Shown here: piece by piece, positions 36,435 to 45,526 of the stretch
How the letters are laid out: each line of letters opens with the position of its first letter
How positions within the stretch are numbered: the first letter of the stretch is position 1
Assembly: GCA_002385885.1 (NCBI GenBank)
Contig: DGEI01000042.1
Span: forward strand, 38,341-102,340
Direction: 5' to 3'
Length of the DNA stretch: 64,000 nt
Source: Firmicutes bacterium UBA3930
GTDB lineage: Bacteria; Bacillota; Clostridia; Caldicoprobacterales; Caldicoprobacteraceae
Position numbers and translations under genes: made by a program
Notes under the pieces: model-generated
Told to the model about the DNA's origin: nothing
What the model saw: the letters and a program-made list of their open reading frames with translations, nothing else
Database searches by the model: none

Positions 36435-37520
36435 ATGATTAAATACCGAAAAACCATTGAAAATTTAGAACCCTACAAACCTGGAAAACCCATAAGCGAA
36501 GTAAAACGGGAATTAGGCCTTTCCGATGTAGTTAAGCTGGCTTCAAACGAAAACCCGTTAGGCTGTTCGCCAAGAGCTGTAAAAGCAATCGTTGACTGGA
36601 CAAATGATGCCGCGCTTTATCCCGATGGAAACTGTACCGAGCTGAGAAATGCCCTGGCTTCCAAGTTCAACCTCAGCCCTTCCCAGTTTCTCTTTGGTGC
36701 AGGAACGGACCAGATTTTGGAGATAATTGCACAAACCTATATAAACCCCGGTGACGAGACCATCATGGGCTGGCCTTCCTTTTCAAGGTATGAAGCTGTA
36801 ACCCGTATAATGGATGGAATAATAATAAAATTACCCTTAACCGACGATTACCGCCTGGATCTGGATGCTTTCCTGGATGCCATAAACGAAAAAACACGGA
36901 TTATATGGGTATGCAACCCAAACAACCCAACCGGTACAATAATCACCGAACAGGAGCAAAGGGAGTTTTTAAAAAATGTTCCGGAGAACATACTCGTAGT
37001 ACTGGACGAAGCATATTATGAATATGTGCAGAATTCCAACTACCCCCGAAGCGTTGAACTGCTTAACGAATATGACAATATAATAGTACTCAGGACTTTC
37101 TCCAAGATTTATGGCCTGGCCGGTCTCAGGGTAGGATACGCCATTTCCAATGAAAATATAATTGCCTGTCTCAACAGGGTCAGAGGCCCTTTCAATGTTA
37201 ACGCAGCTGCCCAGGCTGCTGCTGCAGCTTCGTTGAATGACCAGGAATTTGTTCAGGACAGCATAAAAATCAACCAGGAAGGTAAACAATATTTGTATCG
37301 CGCTTTTAAGGATATGGGGCTGGAATATATCCCGGCCAACGGCAATTTTATTATGGTAAATGTGGAAAAGGACAGCCTTCAGGTGTTTAAAGATCTGCTT
37401 TTAAAAGGCGTGATTGTCCGGTCAGGGGATATTTTCGATATGGATAACTGGCTCAGAATTACAATTGGAACCCCGGAACAGAATACAGTATTGATAAATG
37501 CCTTAAAATCAGTATTATAG
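36435..37520 (+). CDS. hisC: Histidinol-phosphate / aromatic aminotransferase
   Basis: 361-residue PLP-dependent class I/II aminotransferase of the HisC family. Motifs: SNENPLG, NPNNPTG, DEAYYEY and the PLP-lysine in TFSKIYGLAGLRVGYA. Among aroB, aroF, tyrA and aroA it probably serves as the final phenylpyruvate/hydroxyphenylpyruvate aminotransferase as well as, or instead of, histidinol phosphate; B. subtilis HisC is known to do both. Start: ATG at 36435 with AAGGAGGAG upstream. The open frame extends 35 codons into aroB, without support. Confidence 0.92.
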   Translation: MIKYRKTIENLEPYKPGKPISEVKRELGLSDVVKLASNENPLGCSPRAVKAIVDWTNDAALYPDGNCTELRNALASKFNLSPSQFLFGAGTDQILEIIAQTYINPGDETIMGWPSFSRYEAVTRIMDGIIIKLPLTDDYRLDLDAFLDAINEKTRIIWVCNPNNPTGTIITEQEQREFLKNVPENILVVLDEAYYEYVQNSNYPRSVELLNEYDNIIVLRTFSKIYGLAGLRVGYAISNENIIACLNRVRGPFNVNAAAQAAAAASLNDQEFVQDSIKINQEGKQYLYRAFKDMGLEYIPANGNFIMVNVEKDSLQVFKDLLLKGVIVRSGDIFDMDNWLRITIGTPEQNTVLINALKSVL

Positions 37521-37610
37521 AATATTTTATGGGTTTTCGGTGCACAGGCAAGGATTAGCCCCCCTGTAAAGCCGATGTAGAACGGTAGAACGGCAGAGCA
37601 TTACGGTAGT

Positions 37611-37736
37611 ATGGCAAAAAAAACGGATATATTATCTCCTGTATCAAAGCATGAATATATAAAACACGGTATTCAAATTGATTGGAATACAGTATTTGTT
37701 GAAGTTGAAAACGCAAGAAGTATAAACCATATTTGA
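37611..37736 (+). CDS. Possible 41-residue peptide between hisC and aroF
   Basis: An ATG-started frame (MAKKTDILSPVSK to ARSINHI) ends 16 bases before the aroF start, inside a 223-base gap of an otherwise tight operon. Its composition looks protein-like, but the ribosome binding site is poor (ACGGTAGT). It contains only one Tyr, one Trp and one Phe, so it is not a typical aromatic attenuation leader. It may be a chance frame. Confidence 0.3.
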   Translation: MAKKTDILSPVSKHEYIKHGIQIDWNTVFVEVENARSINHI

Positions 37737-37752
37737 ACGGAGGATGGATAGT

Positions 37753-38766
37753 ATGGTTATTGTTATGAAACCCAGTGCGACAAAAAACGATATAAAGAAT
37801 ATTGAGGGAATTCTTAAAAAGCTTGGCCTGGACGTCCATATATCAACGGGTTCAGAACGGACAATTATAGGAGTTATTGGTGATAAACGGCTTTTGGCCG
37901 ACACACCCCTGGAGCTTATGCCGGGTGTGGACCGTCTGGTGCCAATAGTCGAACCTTACAAACTGGCGGGAAAAACCTTTAAACCCGAATCAACGGTAAT
38001 ACAAATTAAGGATGTTGCCATAGGCGGCAAAAAACTGGTCATTATAGCAGGTCCATGTGCCGTTGAAAACTATGAACAGATCATGCAGACTGCAAAATTC
38101 ATCAAATCCAGGGGAGTTCAATTCCTAAGAGGTGGTGCATACAAACCCCGGACATCACCCTATTCATTTCAAGGGCTGGAAGAAAAAGGTTACAGGCTCC
38201 TGGCTGAGGCAGCAAAAGAAACCGGTCTGCTGGTGGTATCGGAAATCGTATCCATCAAATCCATTGAACAGGCAGCAAAATATGTTGACATATTCCAAAT
38301 TGGCGCCCGAAACATGCAAAATTTCCAGCTGTTGCGGGAAGTGGGAAGGACCAAAATACCTGTAATATTGAAGCGGGGCCTTGCATCCACAATAGAGGAA
38401 TGGCTGAACGCAGCTGAATATATAATGAATGAAGGCAACTATAATATAATACTTTGCGAACGGGGCATCCGGACTTTTGAAACATACACCCGCAATACCC
38501 TGGATCTCAGCGCCGTTCCTATCATTAAGGAAATCAGCCACCTTCCCATAATAGTAGATCCAAGTCACGGCACAGGAAAATGGAACCTGGTAACTCCTAT
38601 GAGCCGTGCTGCTGTTGCTGCAGGTGCCGATGGCCTGCTGATAGAGGTCCATCCCGATCCGACATCCGCCCTCTCAGACGGTCCCCAATCCCTGAACTTT
38701 GAAACTTTTGACATGCTGGTTGATGAGATATCAAAGGTAGCCAGTATCATAGGACGGGAGTGGTGA
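37753..38766 (+). CDS. aroF: DAHP synthase, type I-beta with N-terminal ferredoxin-like domain
   Basis: First step of the shikimate pathway (PEP + erythrose-4-P). 337 residues: a regulatory ferredoxin-like domain (about 1-70) as in Thermotoga DAHP synthase, then the catalytic barrel with IAGPCAVE, LRGGAYKPRTSPYSFQG, ILKRG, CERGIRTFE and VDPSHGTGK. The N-terminal domain gives feedback inhibition by Tyr/Phe in relatives. The ATG at 37753 has GGAGG nine bases upstream; an ATG three codons earlier abuts it. It is followed after four bases by tyrA. Confidence 0.96.
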   Translation: MVIVMKPSATKNDIKNIEGILKKLGLDVHISTGSERTIIGVIGDKRLLADTPLELMPGVDRLVPIVEPYKLAGKTFKPESTVIQIKDVAIGGKKLVIIAGPCAVENYEQIMQTAKFIKSRGVQFLRGGAYKPRTSPYSFQGLEEKGYRLLAEAAKETGLLVVSEIVSIKSIEQAAKYVDIFQIGARNMQNFQLLREVGRTKIPVILKRGLASTIEEWLNAAEYIMNEGNYNIILCERGIRTFETYTRNTLDLSAVPIIKEISHLPIIVDPSHGTGKWNLVTPMSRAAVAAGADGLLIEVHPDPTSALSDGPQSLNFETFDMLVDEISKVASIIGREW

Positions 38767-38770
38767 GATC

Positions 38771-39874
38771 ATGACGTTGCAAAGGATAAGCATCCTGGGA
38801 CTTGGCCTGATTGGCGGATCCCTGGCCAAGGCCATCCGGCACAACCGGCCCGGAAGTGTTATTATTGGACTGGATACCAGGAGTGAGTATCTGGATATGG
38901 CTCTAAAGGAAAGGGTAATCCACAAAAGGGCTGCAAGCCTAAAGGAAGCCGTCGCCCATGCAGATATTATATTCCTGTGTACGCCGGTAGGCACCATCCC
39001 CCCGCTTATAAAAGCAATCGCAAAGGATATACGTAAAGGAACCGTCGTCACGGATGCAGGCAGTACCAAGGCAGCAATCGTAGAAACTGCAGAACGGTAC
39101 CTTCCTCCCGATGTTTTCTTCGTAGGCGGGCATCCCATGGCAGGTACCGAACATTCAGGATACACGGCCAGCATCCCTCATCTTTTCGAAAATGCTTATT
39201 ATATTTTAACCCCTCTTGCTTCTACTCCTGCCCAGGTTGTGGACAGTTTAAAATACTTATTATCATCCATAGGAGCCATTCCCCTGGTTATGGAGCCAAG
39301 GCTTCACGACAGAATTGTCGGATGTATCAGTCACCTTCCCCATGTGGTAGCCGCTGCCCTGATAAACGCAGTACAAAACATAGACGATCCCCAGCATTTG
39401 AAGGAAAGGCTGGCTGCCGGCGGGTTCAGGGATATCACGCGGATAGCTTCTTCAAATCCGCATATGTGGAGAGACATCTCCCTGTCAAACAGCAATCAGC
39501 TTCTGGAGCTTATTGATCACATGATCGACAGCCTGTCAATATTTCGAAACTATATCACAGATAATGATCCCCAGGGAGTTGAAGAATTCTTTTCCAGGGC
39601 AAAAAAATTCCGGGACAGCCTGCCCACCCTGCAAAGCCTGGCACTGGCCCCATATCACCACCTGTATGTTGATGTGGAAGATCGTCCCGGAATCATCGGA
39701 AAAATCGCATCCCTGCTGGGTGACCACGGCATAAATATAAAGAATCTGCGCATAATCCACAGCCGGGAGGATGAACCGGGAGGATGCCTGGTTATATCTT
39801 TTTCGGATGTACCTTCACTGAACAAAGCCTGTGAAGTACTTACTGCACAGGGCTTCAAAACTTATACAAAATAA
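38771..39874 (+). CDS. tyrA: Prephenate dehydrogenase with C-terminal ACT domain
   Basis: Oxidative decarboxylation of prephenate to 4-hydroxyphenylpyruvate. 367 residues: NAD-binding ILGLGLIGGSLAKAI, the GGHPMAGTEHSG catalytic segment, SHLPHVVAAAL, and an ACT domain from about 293 (HLYVDVEDRPGIIGKIASLLGDHGINI) that probably senses tyrosine. It lies four bases after aroF and 18 before aroA. Confidence 0.96.
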   Translation: MTLQRISILGLGLIGGSLAKAIRHNRPGSVIIGLDTRSEYLDMALKERVIHKRAASLKEAVAHADIIFLCTPVGTIPPLIKAIAKDIRKGTVVTDAGSTKAAIVETAERYLPPDVFFVGGHPMAGTEHSGYTASIPHLFENAYYILTPLASTPAQVVDSLKYLLSSIGAIPLVMEPRLHDRIVGCISHLPHVVAAALINAVQNIDDPQHLKERLAAGGFRDITRIASSNPHMWRDISLSNSNQLLELIDHMIDSLSIFRNYITDNDPQGVEEFFSRAKKFRDSLPTLQSLALAPYHHLYVDVEDRPGIIGKIASLLGDHGINIKNLRIIHSREDEPGGCLVISFSDVPSLNKACEVLTAQGFKTYTK

Positions 39875-39892
39875 GCATTCGGGAGGAAAATC

Positions 39893-41179
39893 ATGAAACT
39901 CAGCATAACCCCTGCGAAAAGGCTCGTGGGAGAAGCGGAAATCCCCGGTGATAAATCCATATCCCACCGCTGCATAATACTTGGAGCCATAGCCAATGGC
40001 GATACCCGGCTGAGCCGTTTTCTGATGAGCAGCGACTGTCTGAACACTATTAAGGCTTTCAGACAGATGGGAGTATTAATAGATATACCGGACCCTGGTA
40101 GTGTTATAATCCGCGGTGTGGGGCTGTATGGGCTTAAACCGCCCTCTTCCCCCATTGATGCCGGCAACTCCGGCACCACCGCCAGGCTATTGGCCGGTTT
40201 ATTATCGGGCCAGAATTTCAGCAGTGTTATAACCGGAGATGAATCACTGCAAAAACGGCCTATGGATCGGATTATCATTCCTCTCAAAAAAATGGGAGCC
40301 GATATAAATACAAATACCTGTGGAAGGTATCTTCCCCTGTCAATCAAAGGAAGCTCTCTTGAAGGAATAGATTATCATATGCCGGTTGCCAGCGCCCAGG
40401 TAAAATCGGCGCTGGTGCTTGCCACGCTTTATGCAAAAAGTCCCAGCTATATTCATCAGCCGGCAGTATGCCGTAATCATACCGAGATACTTCTCCGGGC
40501 CTTTGGAGGCAGGATAGATACCCGGGATAACACAATCATTGCTTATCCCGCCCGGCAGTTGTACTGTCAAAGCATTAAAATCCCGGGAGATATTTCATCG
40601 GCTGCTTTTCTGATGACAGCCGGACTTCTGGTTCCGGATTCCACGATTATATTAAAAGAAGTGGGTATAAATCCCACTCGCACAGGTATACTTGATGTTT
40701 TCAACCGGATGGGGGCTGACATAACGGTTGAAAACCTGTCAAATTCCGGAGGCGAAATAATAGGAGATATAGTAGTAAAAACATCTCATCTGAAAGGAAC
40801 TGTCATCAGCGGAGAACTGATTCCCAGATTGATTGATGAAATTCCCGTTATAGCCCTGGCTGCTACTCAGGCAGAAGGCACCACCGTTATACGGGATGCA
40901 CAAGAGCTGAAAGTTAAAGAAACCAACCGCATTAACTCAGTAGTCAGTCTGCTTTCCCGTCTGGGAGCAAATATTGAGGGCACTGATGATGGCATGGTTA
41001 TACATGGACCTACACCCCTTACAGGAAATACACTGGACAGCTTTGGAGATCACCGGCTCGCCATGACGGCAGCTGTTGCAGGACTGATAGCCCGGGGAGA
41101 AACTACTATAAATGGATGGCAATGGGCAGATGTCTCATTCCCAGGTTTTTATGATACGCTAAAAAAGCTGCAGAATTAA
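39893..41179 (+). CDS. aroA: 3-phosphoshikimate 1-carboxyvinyltransferase (EPSP synthase)
   Basis: Transfers enolpyruvyl from PEP to shikimate-3-phosphate. 428 residues, two-domain inside-out barrel. Motifs: GDKSISHRC, GNSGTTARLLAGLLSG, RPMDRIIIPLKKMGA, VKETNRI and SFGDHRLAM. The site segment DAGNSGTTARLL keeps the Gly that in class I enzymes confers glyphosate sensitivity, but class assignment from this alone is uncertain. It is the last gene of the operon and converges on the gene at 41202. Confidence 0.97.
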   Translation: MKLSITPAKRLVGEAEIPGDKSISHRCIILGAIANGDTRLSRFLMSSDCLNTIKAFRQMGVLIDIPDPGSVIIRGVGLYGLKPPSSPIDAGNSGTTARLLAGLLSGQNFSSVITGDESLQKRPMDRIIIPLKKMGADINTNTCGRYLPLSIKGSSLEGIDYHMPVASAQVKSALVLATLYAKSPSYIHQPAVCRNHTEILLRAFGGRIDTRDNTIIAYPARQLYCQSIKIPGDISSAAFLMTAGLLVPDSTIILKEVGINPTRTGILDVFNRMGADITVENLSNSGGEIIGDIVVKTSHLKGTVISGELIPRLIDEIPVIALAATQAEGTTVIRDAQELKVKETNRINSVVSLLSRLGANIEGTDDGMVIHGPTPLTGNTLDSFGDHRLAMTAAVAGLIARGETTINGWQWADVSFPGFYDTLKKLQN

Positions 41180-41201
41180 TTAAAGGACTCAGCGGCCCGG
41201 T

Positions 41202-41861
41202 TCAGGTCAATTGCTGCCGGTATTTTTCCATAAGCACTTTAAAAAGCTCCCCAGGAGTGGGAGGGGTATATGTTATGGCGTTTGCCCCCGCTTCAATGGT
41301 AGCCATTATAGTTTCATCGCCAGGCCCGCCTGTAGCAATAATAGGTACATCCGGCATTTGATCCCTTATCTTTTTAACGATATCTACTGTTTTTTTGGCT
41401 CCCGAGACATTAAGTATGGTGGCCCCTGCCTCCATCCGGGCTTTGAAATCGGTGTTTTCAGATACTACCGTAACAACAATGGGAATATCGATGGTATCCC
41501 TGACTGCTCTTATGATCTCATTGGGGATTGGAGCATTTACCACAACCCCTATGGCTCCCTTGAACTCTGCATCCAAAGCCAGGTTTACTACTCTTTTCCC
41601 CATGGTCGTTCCTCCGCCCACTCCACAAAAAACCGGAACATCACCGGCCATCATTATGGCCTGAGTAATTGCAGGCTGAGGGGTAAAGGGATATACCGCA
41701 ATAATAGCATCAGCATTTATGTTTTTAATAACGGCAACATCGGTGGTAAATGCCAGAGAACGTATAGTCTTTCCAAATATCCTTATTCCGCTGGCCTGTT
41801 GAATGCATTCCGGCACTTCAATCATATGGCGCCTGAGAGTTCCTCGTATTTCTTTCGGCAT
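41202..41861 (-). CDS. Conserved TIM-barrel protein of unknown function
   Basis: 219 residues. The start MPKEIRGTLRRHMIEVPE and the block AFTTDVAVIKNINADAIIAVYPFTPQPAITQAIM are shared with a widespread Firmicutes family often labelled only hydrolase. The repeating pattern of beta strands ending in IIATGGPG and ANAITYTPPTPGEL suggests a phosphate-binding TIM barrel. The substrate is unknown. AAAGGAGG precedes the ATG at 41861; an in-frame start 10 codons upstream has no such site. It stands alone, convergent with aroA. Confidence 0.75.
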   Translation of the reverse strand: MPKEIRGTLRRHMIEVPECIQQASGIRIFGKTIRSLAFTTDVAVIKNINADAIIAVYPFTPQPAITQAIMMAGDVPVFCGVGGGTTMGKRVVNLALDAEFKGAIGVVVNAPIPNEIIRAVRDTIDIPIVVTVVSENTDFKARMEAGATILNVSGAKKTVDIVKKIRDQMPDVPIIATGGPGDETIMATIEAGANAITYTPPTPGELFKVLMEKYRQQLT

Positions 41862-42035
41862 AAGGTTTCCTCCTTTGCTTATCAGGTTCAACTGTTATTT
41901 TATTTATTTTATCACAAAAATAATGCGCTAAAAATATAGGCCAACAACACGCTAAATGGAATCAGGAAAATCCTGTTTATATCCTGTCCGCAAAAAAGCA
42001 GCATTATAATAAACCGTTTGCTAAGGGTTATAACC

Positions 42036-42194
42036 CTATACCCCCTTCACACCCTTTATTATACTGACTATATCCTGTTTCATAGCCTCGGCTTCACCGC
42101 CCGTCATCCTTAACACAACCAGCAGTAATATAATTGCAGCTAATAGTATAACTCCCCATATAATGATATCCTTTTTAAAGAAAAAAACCCGCAC
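42036..42194 (-). CDS. Possible 52-residue single-span membrane protein
   Basis: A GTG start with GGGGGTG six bases upstream opens a frame with a basic N-terminus (MRVFFFKK), one membrane helix (about residues 11-29, VILLAAIILLLVVL) and a charged tail ending in DIVSIIKGVKGV. This positive-inside layout and the good ribosome binding site favour a real gene in an otherwise empty 622-base stretch (41862-42483). I do not recognise a family. A 14-base palindrome (42024-42037) overlaps its stop. Confidence 0.45.
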   Translation of the reverse strand: MRVFFFKKDIIIWGVILLAAIILLLVVLRMTGGEAEAMKQDIVSIIKGVKGV

Positions 42195-42483
42195 ATCCTA
42201 CACCCCCTAATCTAAGGTATGCGGAAAAAATTTGATTTAGAATAGCTTGATTTTTATACTGTAAAAAGATATAATTCCTGTGGCTTTCAAAAATTTTCTT
42301 GTGGAAATTGCTCACTGCTCTGGCCCATAACAATAAACATTCCGGGGAGGTTTGGCCAAAAAGGCAGAAAATGCCGTTATAAATTGATATATATGGTATT
42401 ATTTACAATATATACATGTTATACCTATGTCCAGCTGGTTACATAATAAACGTGTTAGCACGAATCGAAGGAGCATAAAATAC

Positions 42484-42648
42484 ATGGAACAATTGGAAGA
42501 ACTAATCGAAAAAATAGAAGCCCTACGAAATTATTTACATGAGCTCATGGAACAAAAAGATATCAACAGTCCGGATATTCTAAAGGCAAGCCAGCAGCTT
42601 GACCAATTTCTGGTTGAATACCATGAGCTGATTAAGAATAGAGATTAA
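42484..42648 (+). CDS. Spo0E-like aspartyl-phosphate phosphatase
   Basis: 54 residues, two predicted helices with the family signature S-Q-x-L-D-x-[FL]-[IVL]-V-E-Y (ASQQLDQFLVEYHEL). These proteins dephosphorylate Spo0A~P and delay sporulation. The start at 42484 has GAAGGAG upstream; a longer frame from 42427 lacks a site. With the SleB-like hydrolase it indicates a spore former. Confidence 0.88.
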   Translation: MEQLEELIEKIEALRNYLHELMEQKDINSPDILKASQQLDQFLVEYHELIKNRD

Positions 42649-42767
42649 TATTAAATGTCCATTAAACTGCTTGCTGCAGTTCTCTTGTAAAACTATCTCA
42701 GGGCGCTCCCTGAAGCCAGTTTGCGCTAAATTAAAATGTCGATACCGTATTACAGGGTATTCCATTC

Positions 42768-43370
42768 TTATCCCTGCACCATCGGGACAAACCTGACCGG
42801 ATAGATCTCTTCCTCTTTCAGTGCTCCTTTTTCTTTGGTGATACGGTACAGCATCTGTATACCGTCCTCCGGCCCCACAGGTATTACCATTCTCCCGCCC
42901 TCTGCCAGTTGGCTGATAAGTGCATCAGGAATCCGGCGCGGTGCGCATGTAACCATAACAGCGTCATATGGGGCATGTTCCTTCCAACCGTCATAACCAC
43001 TTCCCAGCTTATAGTGAATATTGCTGTAACCCAAGGATTTCAGTACTTCCTTTGCTCTCAGCTGAAGAGGCTTTATTAACTCTATTGTATATACCTCTTT
43101 AGCCAGGCGTGCCAGGAATGCAGTCTGGTACCCCGAGCCCGTACCGATCTCCAACACCTTTTCACTGCCTTCCAGCATAAGAAGCTGGGTCATATAGGCA
43201 ACCAGAGATGGCTGGGAAATGGTTTGTCCATACCCTATGGGCAAAGGAGCATCGAGAAATTCATTGTGTTGATAGCCTTTATCAATAAACCTCCCTCTGG
43301 GAATGGAGTTCAGCGCTTCCCATACCCGTTCATCGGTTATATTTCTCATGCGTTCCCTCCTCCACGCCAT
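42768..43370 (-). CDS. pcm: Protein-L-isoaspartate O-methyltransferase
   Basis: 200 residues. SAM-dependent repair of isoaspartyl residues in ageing proteins. Motifs: IGYGQTISQPSLVAYMTQLL, VLEIGTGSGYQTAFLA (SAM motif I) and a post-I acidic IEL segment. The start is uncertain: the ATG at 43370 keeps the N-terminal RRERMRNITDERV block expected in the family, while the ATG at 43349 has the better Shine-Dalgarno (GGAGGAGGG) but loses seven residues. Confidence 0.88.
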   Translation of the reverse strand: MAWRRERMRNITDERVWEALNSIPRGRFIDKGYQHNEFLDAPLPIGYGQTISQPSLVAYMTQLLMLEGSEKVLEIGTGSGYQTAFLARLAKEVYTIELIKPLQLRAKEVLKSLGYSNIHYKLGSGYDGWKEHAPYDAVMVTCAPRRIPDALISQLAEGGRMVIPVGPEDGIQMLYRITKEKGALKEEEIYPVRFVPMVQG

Positions 43371-43632
43371 GTTCGTCCCTACCCCCTTTTTTTTCTTTTT
43401 ATAGAACATCAAGCAAGTATTTGTCCCATATCTTATTCTGCAGCATTGCTAAATATCCATTCAGCTTTAATATTCATTCCGTCCTCATTTGATTCCATAT
43501 ACCAGACCTTCTCCCATTATTTAGCCTTCCTTTGGAGTACTGCAAGTTGAAGCAAACCCTGCCGGTTGATATAATAATTAATAAAAGATACCGCTATCAA
43601 ACATGTTATCATCTAATCCGGGAGCTGCGAAT

Positions 43633-44067
43633 ATGAAACCTAAGAAATCCATAAAATCATATATCTATGAAAGAGATAAACGAAAATGCCGTTTATGTTC
43701 CAAATACCTTAAGTACCAACAGGCAAGCCTGGATCACTATCTTCCCAGGAGCAAGGGAGGAACAGGAGATGTGTTCAACCTCATATTATGCTGCAAAAAA
43801 TGCAATAATATCAAAAAGAGTTCCATTCCTGAAGATTTTGAAGAATTAATGATAACCCTGTTCAAAATCGGGGTAAGGGATAGAATAATCAAAGCATCCT
43901 TACCCCGATTTTCAACCAAAGACATTAACAGTATAACAGAGAGTGTAGACAGGCTTGAAGCAATCAACAATTATGTTGTTTTCCAAAGCAAAACCCACCG
44001 CCTGTATGTAAAAAATAACAGTATAAAGAAAATTATTTACATAGGAAGCAATAATTCTTCCGAATAA
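43633..44067 (+). CDS. HNH endonuclease domain protein
   Basis: 144 residues. CRLC and CKKC zinc-type pairs flank the LDHYLPRSKGG core, with N-L-x-L-C-C, which is the HNH nuclease motif with the catalytic His in DH. The C-terminal half is helical with no known domain. GGGAG lies eight bases before the ATG at 43633. No phage, intron or restriction genes surround it. It may be a free-standing nuclease. Confidence 0.82.
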   Translation: MKPKKSIKSYIYERDKRKCRLCSKYLKYQQASLDHYLPRSKGGTGDVFNLILCCKKCNNIKKSSIPEDFEELMITLFKIGVRDRIIKASLPRFSTKDINSITESVDRLEAINNYVVFQSKTHRLYVKNNSIKKIIYIGSNNSSE

Positions 44068-44119
44068 ACATCTGTCTCGTTCAAATACTCCTCATATCTG
44101 GAATTATTTCCGCCAGTTC

Positions 44120-45202
44120 TTAGTAAACTTCTTCAATGCTGTATTCCTGGGTACCCAGCCCCATTTTTTCCAGTTCGTTCAGCTGTACAAAGGGATCCTT
44201 TCTGTGTATCCTTTCAAACAGGTGTCCGTGTTCTCCCAGTTCCATGCCCTGAGGCAGTCCCGATGGAATCAGGTCTTCAACTTTAATAGCATCCAGTGAA
44301 GCCCTTTCAATTGCAACAATGTCCCGGGAAGCAAAAATACCAATATCAGGCACCAGTGAAGGAGTCGTAAGCCCCCAGCAGTCACACAGTATGGTTATAT
44401 CGGTAAGAAAGTTGATATAAAACACGTGCCCTGGTTGGAACGTCTTTAACACTTCATCAGTACAAATAGCCATGCCTTTCTGGAAATCCTCATACCTGTT
44501 GTCGTCCATTGCAATAGCACCGGTAGGACATACCTTCACGCAATGCTGACAATAAGTACAATTATGGAAAAATACATTGTATTTACCGTCCTCGTCAAAG
44601 CTGTTTGCATCATGATTACAGCTTTTAATACAGTCTTCACAGTGTATGCAGAGATCTTCCTCCCAGGTTATTCCGCCTTCCAGGCTGTGAATCTGCTGCC
44701 TGGTCCTGTCGGTAACACAACCCATGGCGATATTCTTGCAGGCACCTCCATAGCCGCAGGCACCATGTCCTTTTACATGGGACAAGTCTATCATTACCTC
44801 TGCATCGTGAATATACCCTCCTACATCAACATTCCTGAAAGTTCTGAAATCAACCGTTTTCTCGTAATAATACTTATTGAGAAATCCGCATACAGGCACA
44901 ATCGGCACACCCAGATATTCCTCGGTATAACCCCTGTTTCTCGCCCCGGAAACCATGTGGTCGGCTATATATACCTTTGCTCCATATTCCTTTAGTTTAT
45001 CCACCAGGATTTTAACAAACAAAGGATGAATAGTAGAATAGCCAATTCCTCTGCCTAAATGCATCTTTATGACTGTCCATTTGTCTTTGACCACATCCTG
45101 CATACCCATCCTGTCAATCATCCTGCCAAACTTGGCCGGAAGCGTTACATCGCTATCAAATTTGTCATAATTTACTGATGTAAATAATACTTTTGAACTC
45201 AT
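44120..45202 (-). CDS. DUF362 protein with two 4Fe-4S ferredoxin motifs
   Basis: 360 residues. N-terminal DUF362 (SKVLFTSVNYDK, IKMHLGRGIGYSTIHP, HVKGHGACGYGGACKNIAMGC). Two clusters follow: CIHCEDCIKSC and CTYCQHCVKVCPTGAI, each with the CxxCxxCxxxC spacing of 4Fe-4S ferredoxins. It is probably a redox or metal-handling protein; the function of DUF362 is unknown. The ATG at 45202 has GGGGGA eight bases upstream. It is convergent with the HNH gene. Confidence 0.87.
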   Translation of the reverse strand: MSSKVLFTSVNYDKFDSDVTLPAKFGRMIDRMGMQDVVKDKWTVIKMHLGRGIGYSTIHPLFVKILVDKLKEYGAKVYIADHMVSGARNRGYTEEYLGVPIVPVCGFLNKYYYEKTVDFRTFRNVDVGGYIHDAEVMIDLSHVKGHGACGYGGACKNIAMGCVTDRTRQQIHSLEGGITWEEDLCIHCEDCIKSCNHDANSFDEDGKYNVFFHNCTYCQHCVKVCPTGAIAMDDNRYEDFQKGMAICTDEVLKTFQPGHVFYINFLTDITILCDCWGLTTPSLVPDIGIFASRDIVAIERASLDAIKVEDLIPSGLPQGMELGEHGHLFERIHRKDPFVQLNELEKMGLGTQEYSIEEVY

Positions 45203-45433
45203 AGAATTTATCCCCCTTCTTCTTTTACGTATTTTATTATGTCTCTGCCTTTTCATCTGCTTGTCATTTGTATCCGGGCGTACCAGGAGGGTAATTATAA
45301 ATGAATTGCCATTCCCAGCTTTATTCTATCACAGCAGCAAAGTATCATCAATATCTCCGGAAAGCACACTCCCATTTTCTTTTAAGCTCCGGAATCAGTA
45401 AAAACCGTTTTTTAAATGCAGTCCTTTTTAAAC

Positions 45434-45463
45434 AAAAAGTCGAGGGGGCTTGCTCCCCCCTCG
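45434..45463 (-). terminator. Intrinsic terminator after nrdJ
   Basis: Minus strand stem CGAGGGGG/CCCCCTCG with a short loop, followed by ACTTTTTG. Confidence 0.75.
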
Positions 45464-45526
45464 CACACTCTTCATCTATATGCATATTATTCCCAGATAC
45501 TTAAAATTCATCATATTCGTGCCTGC

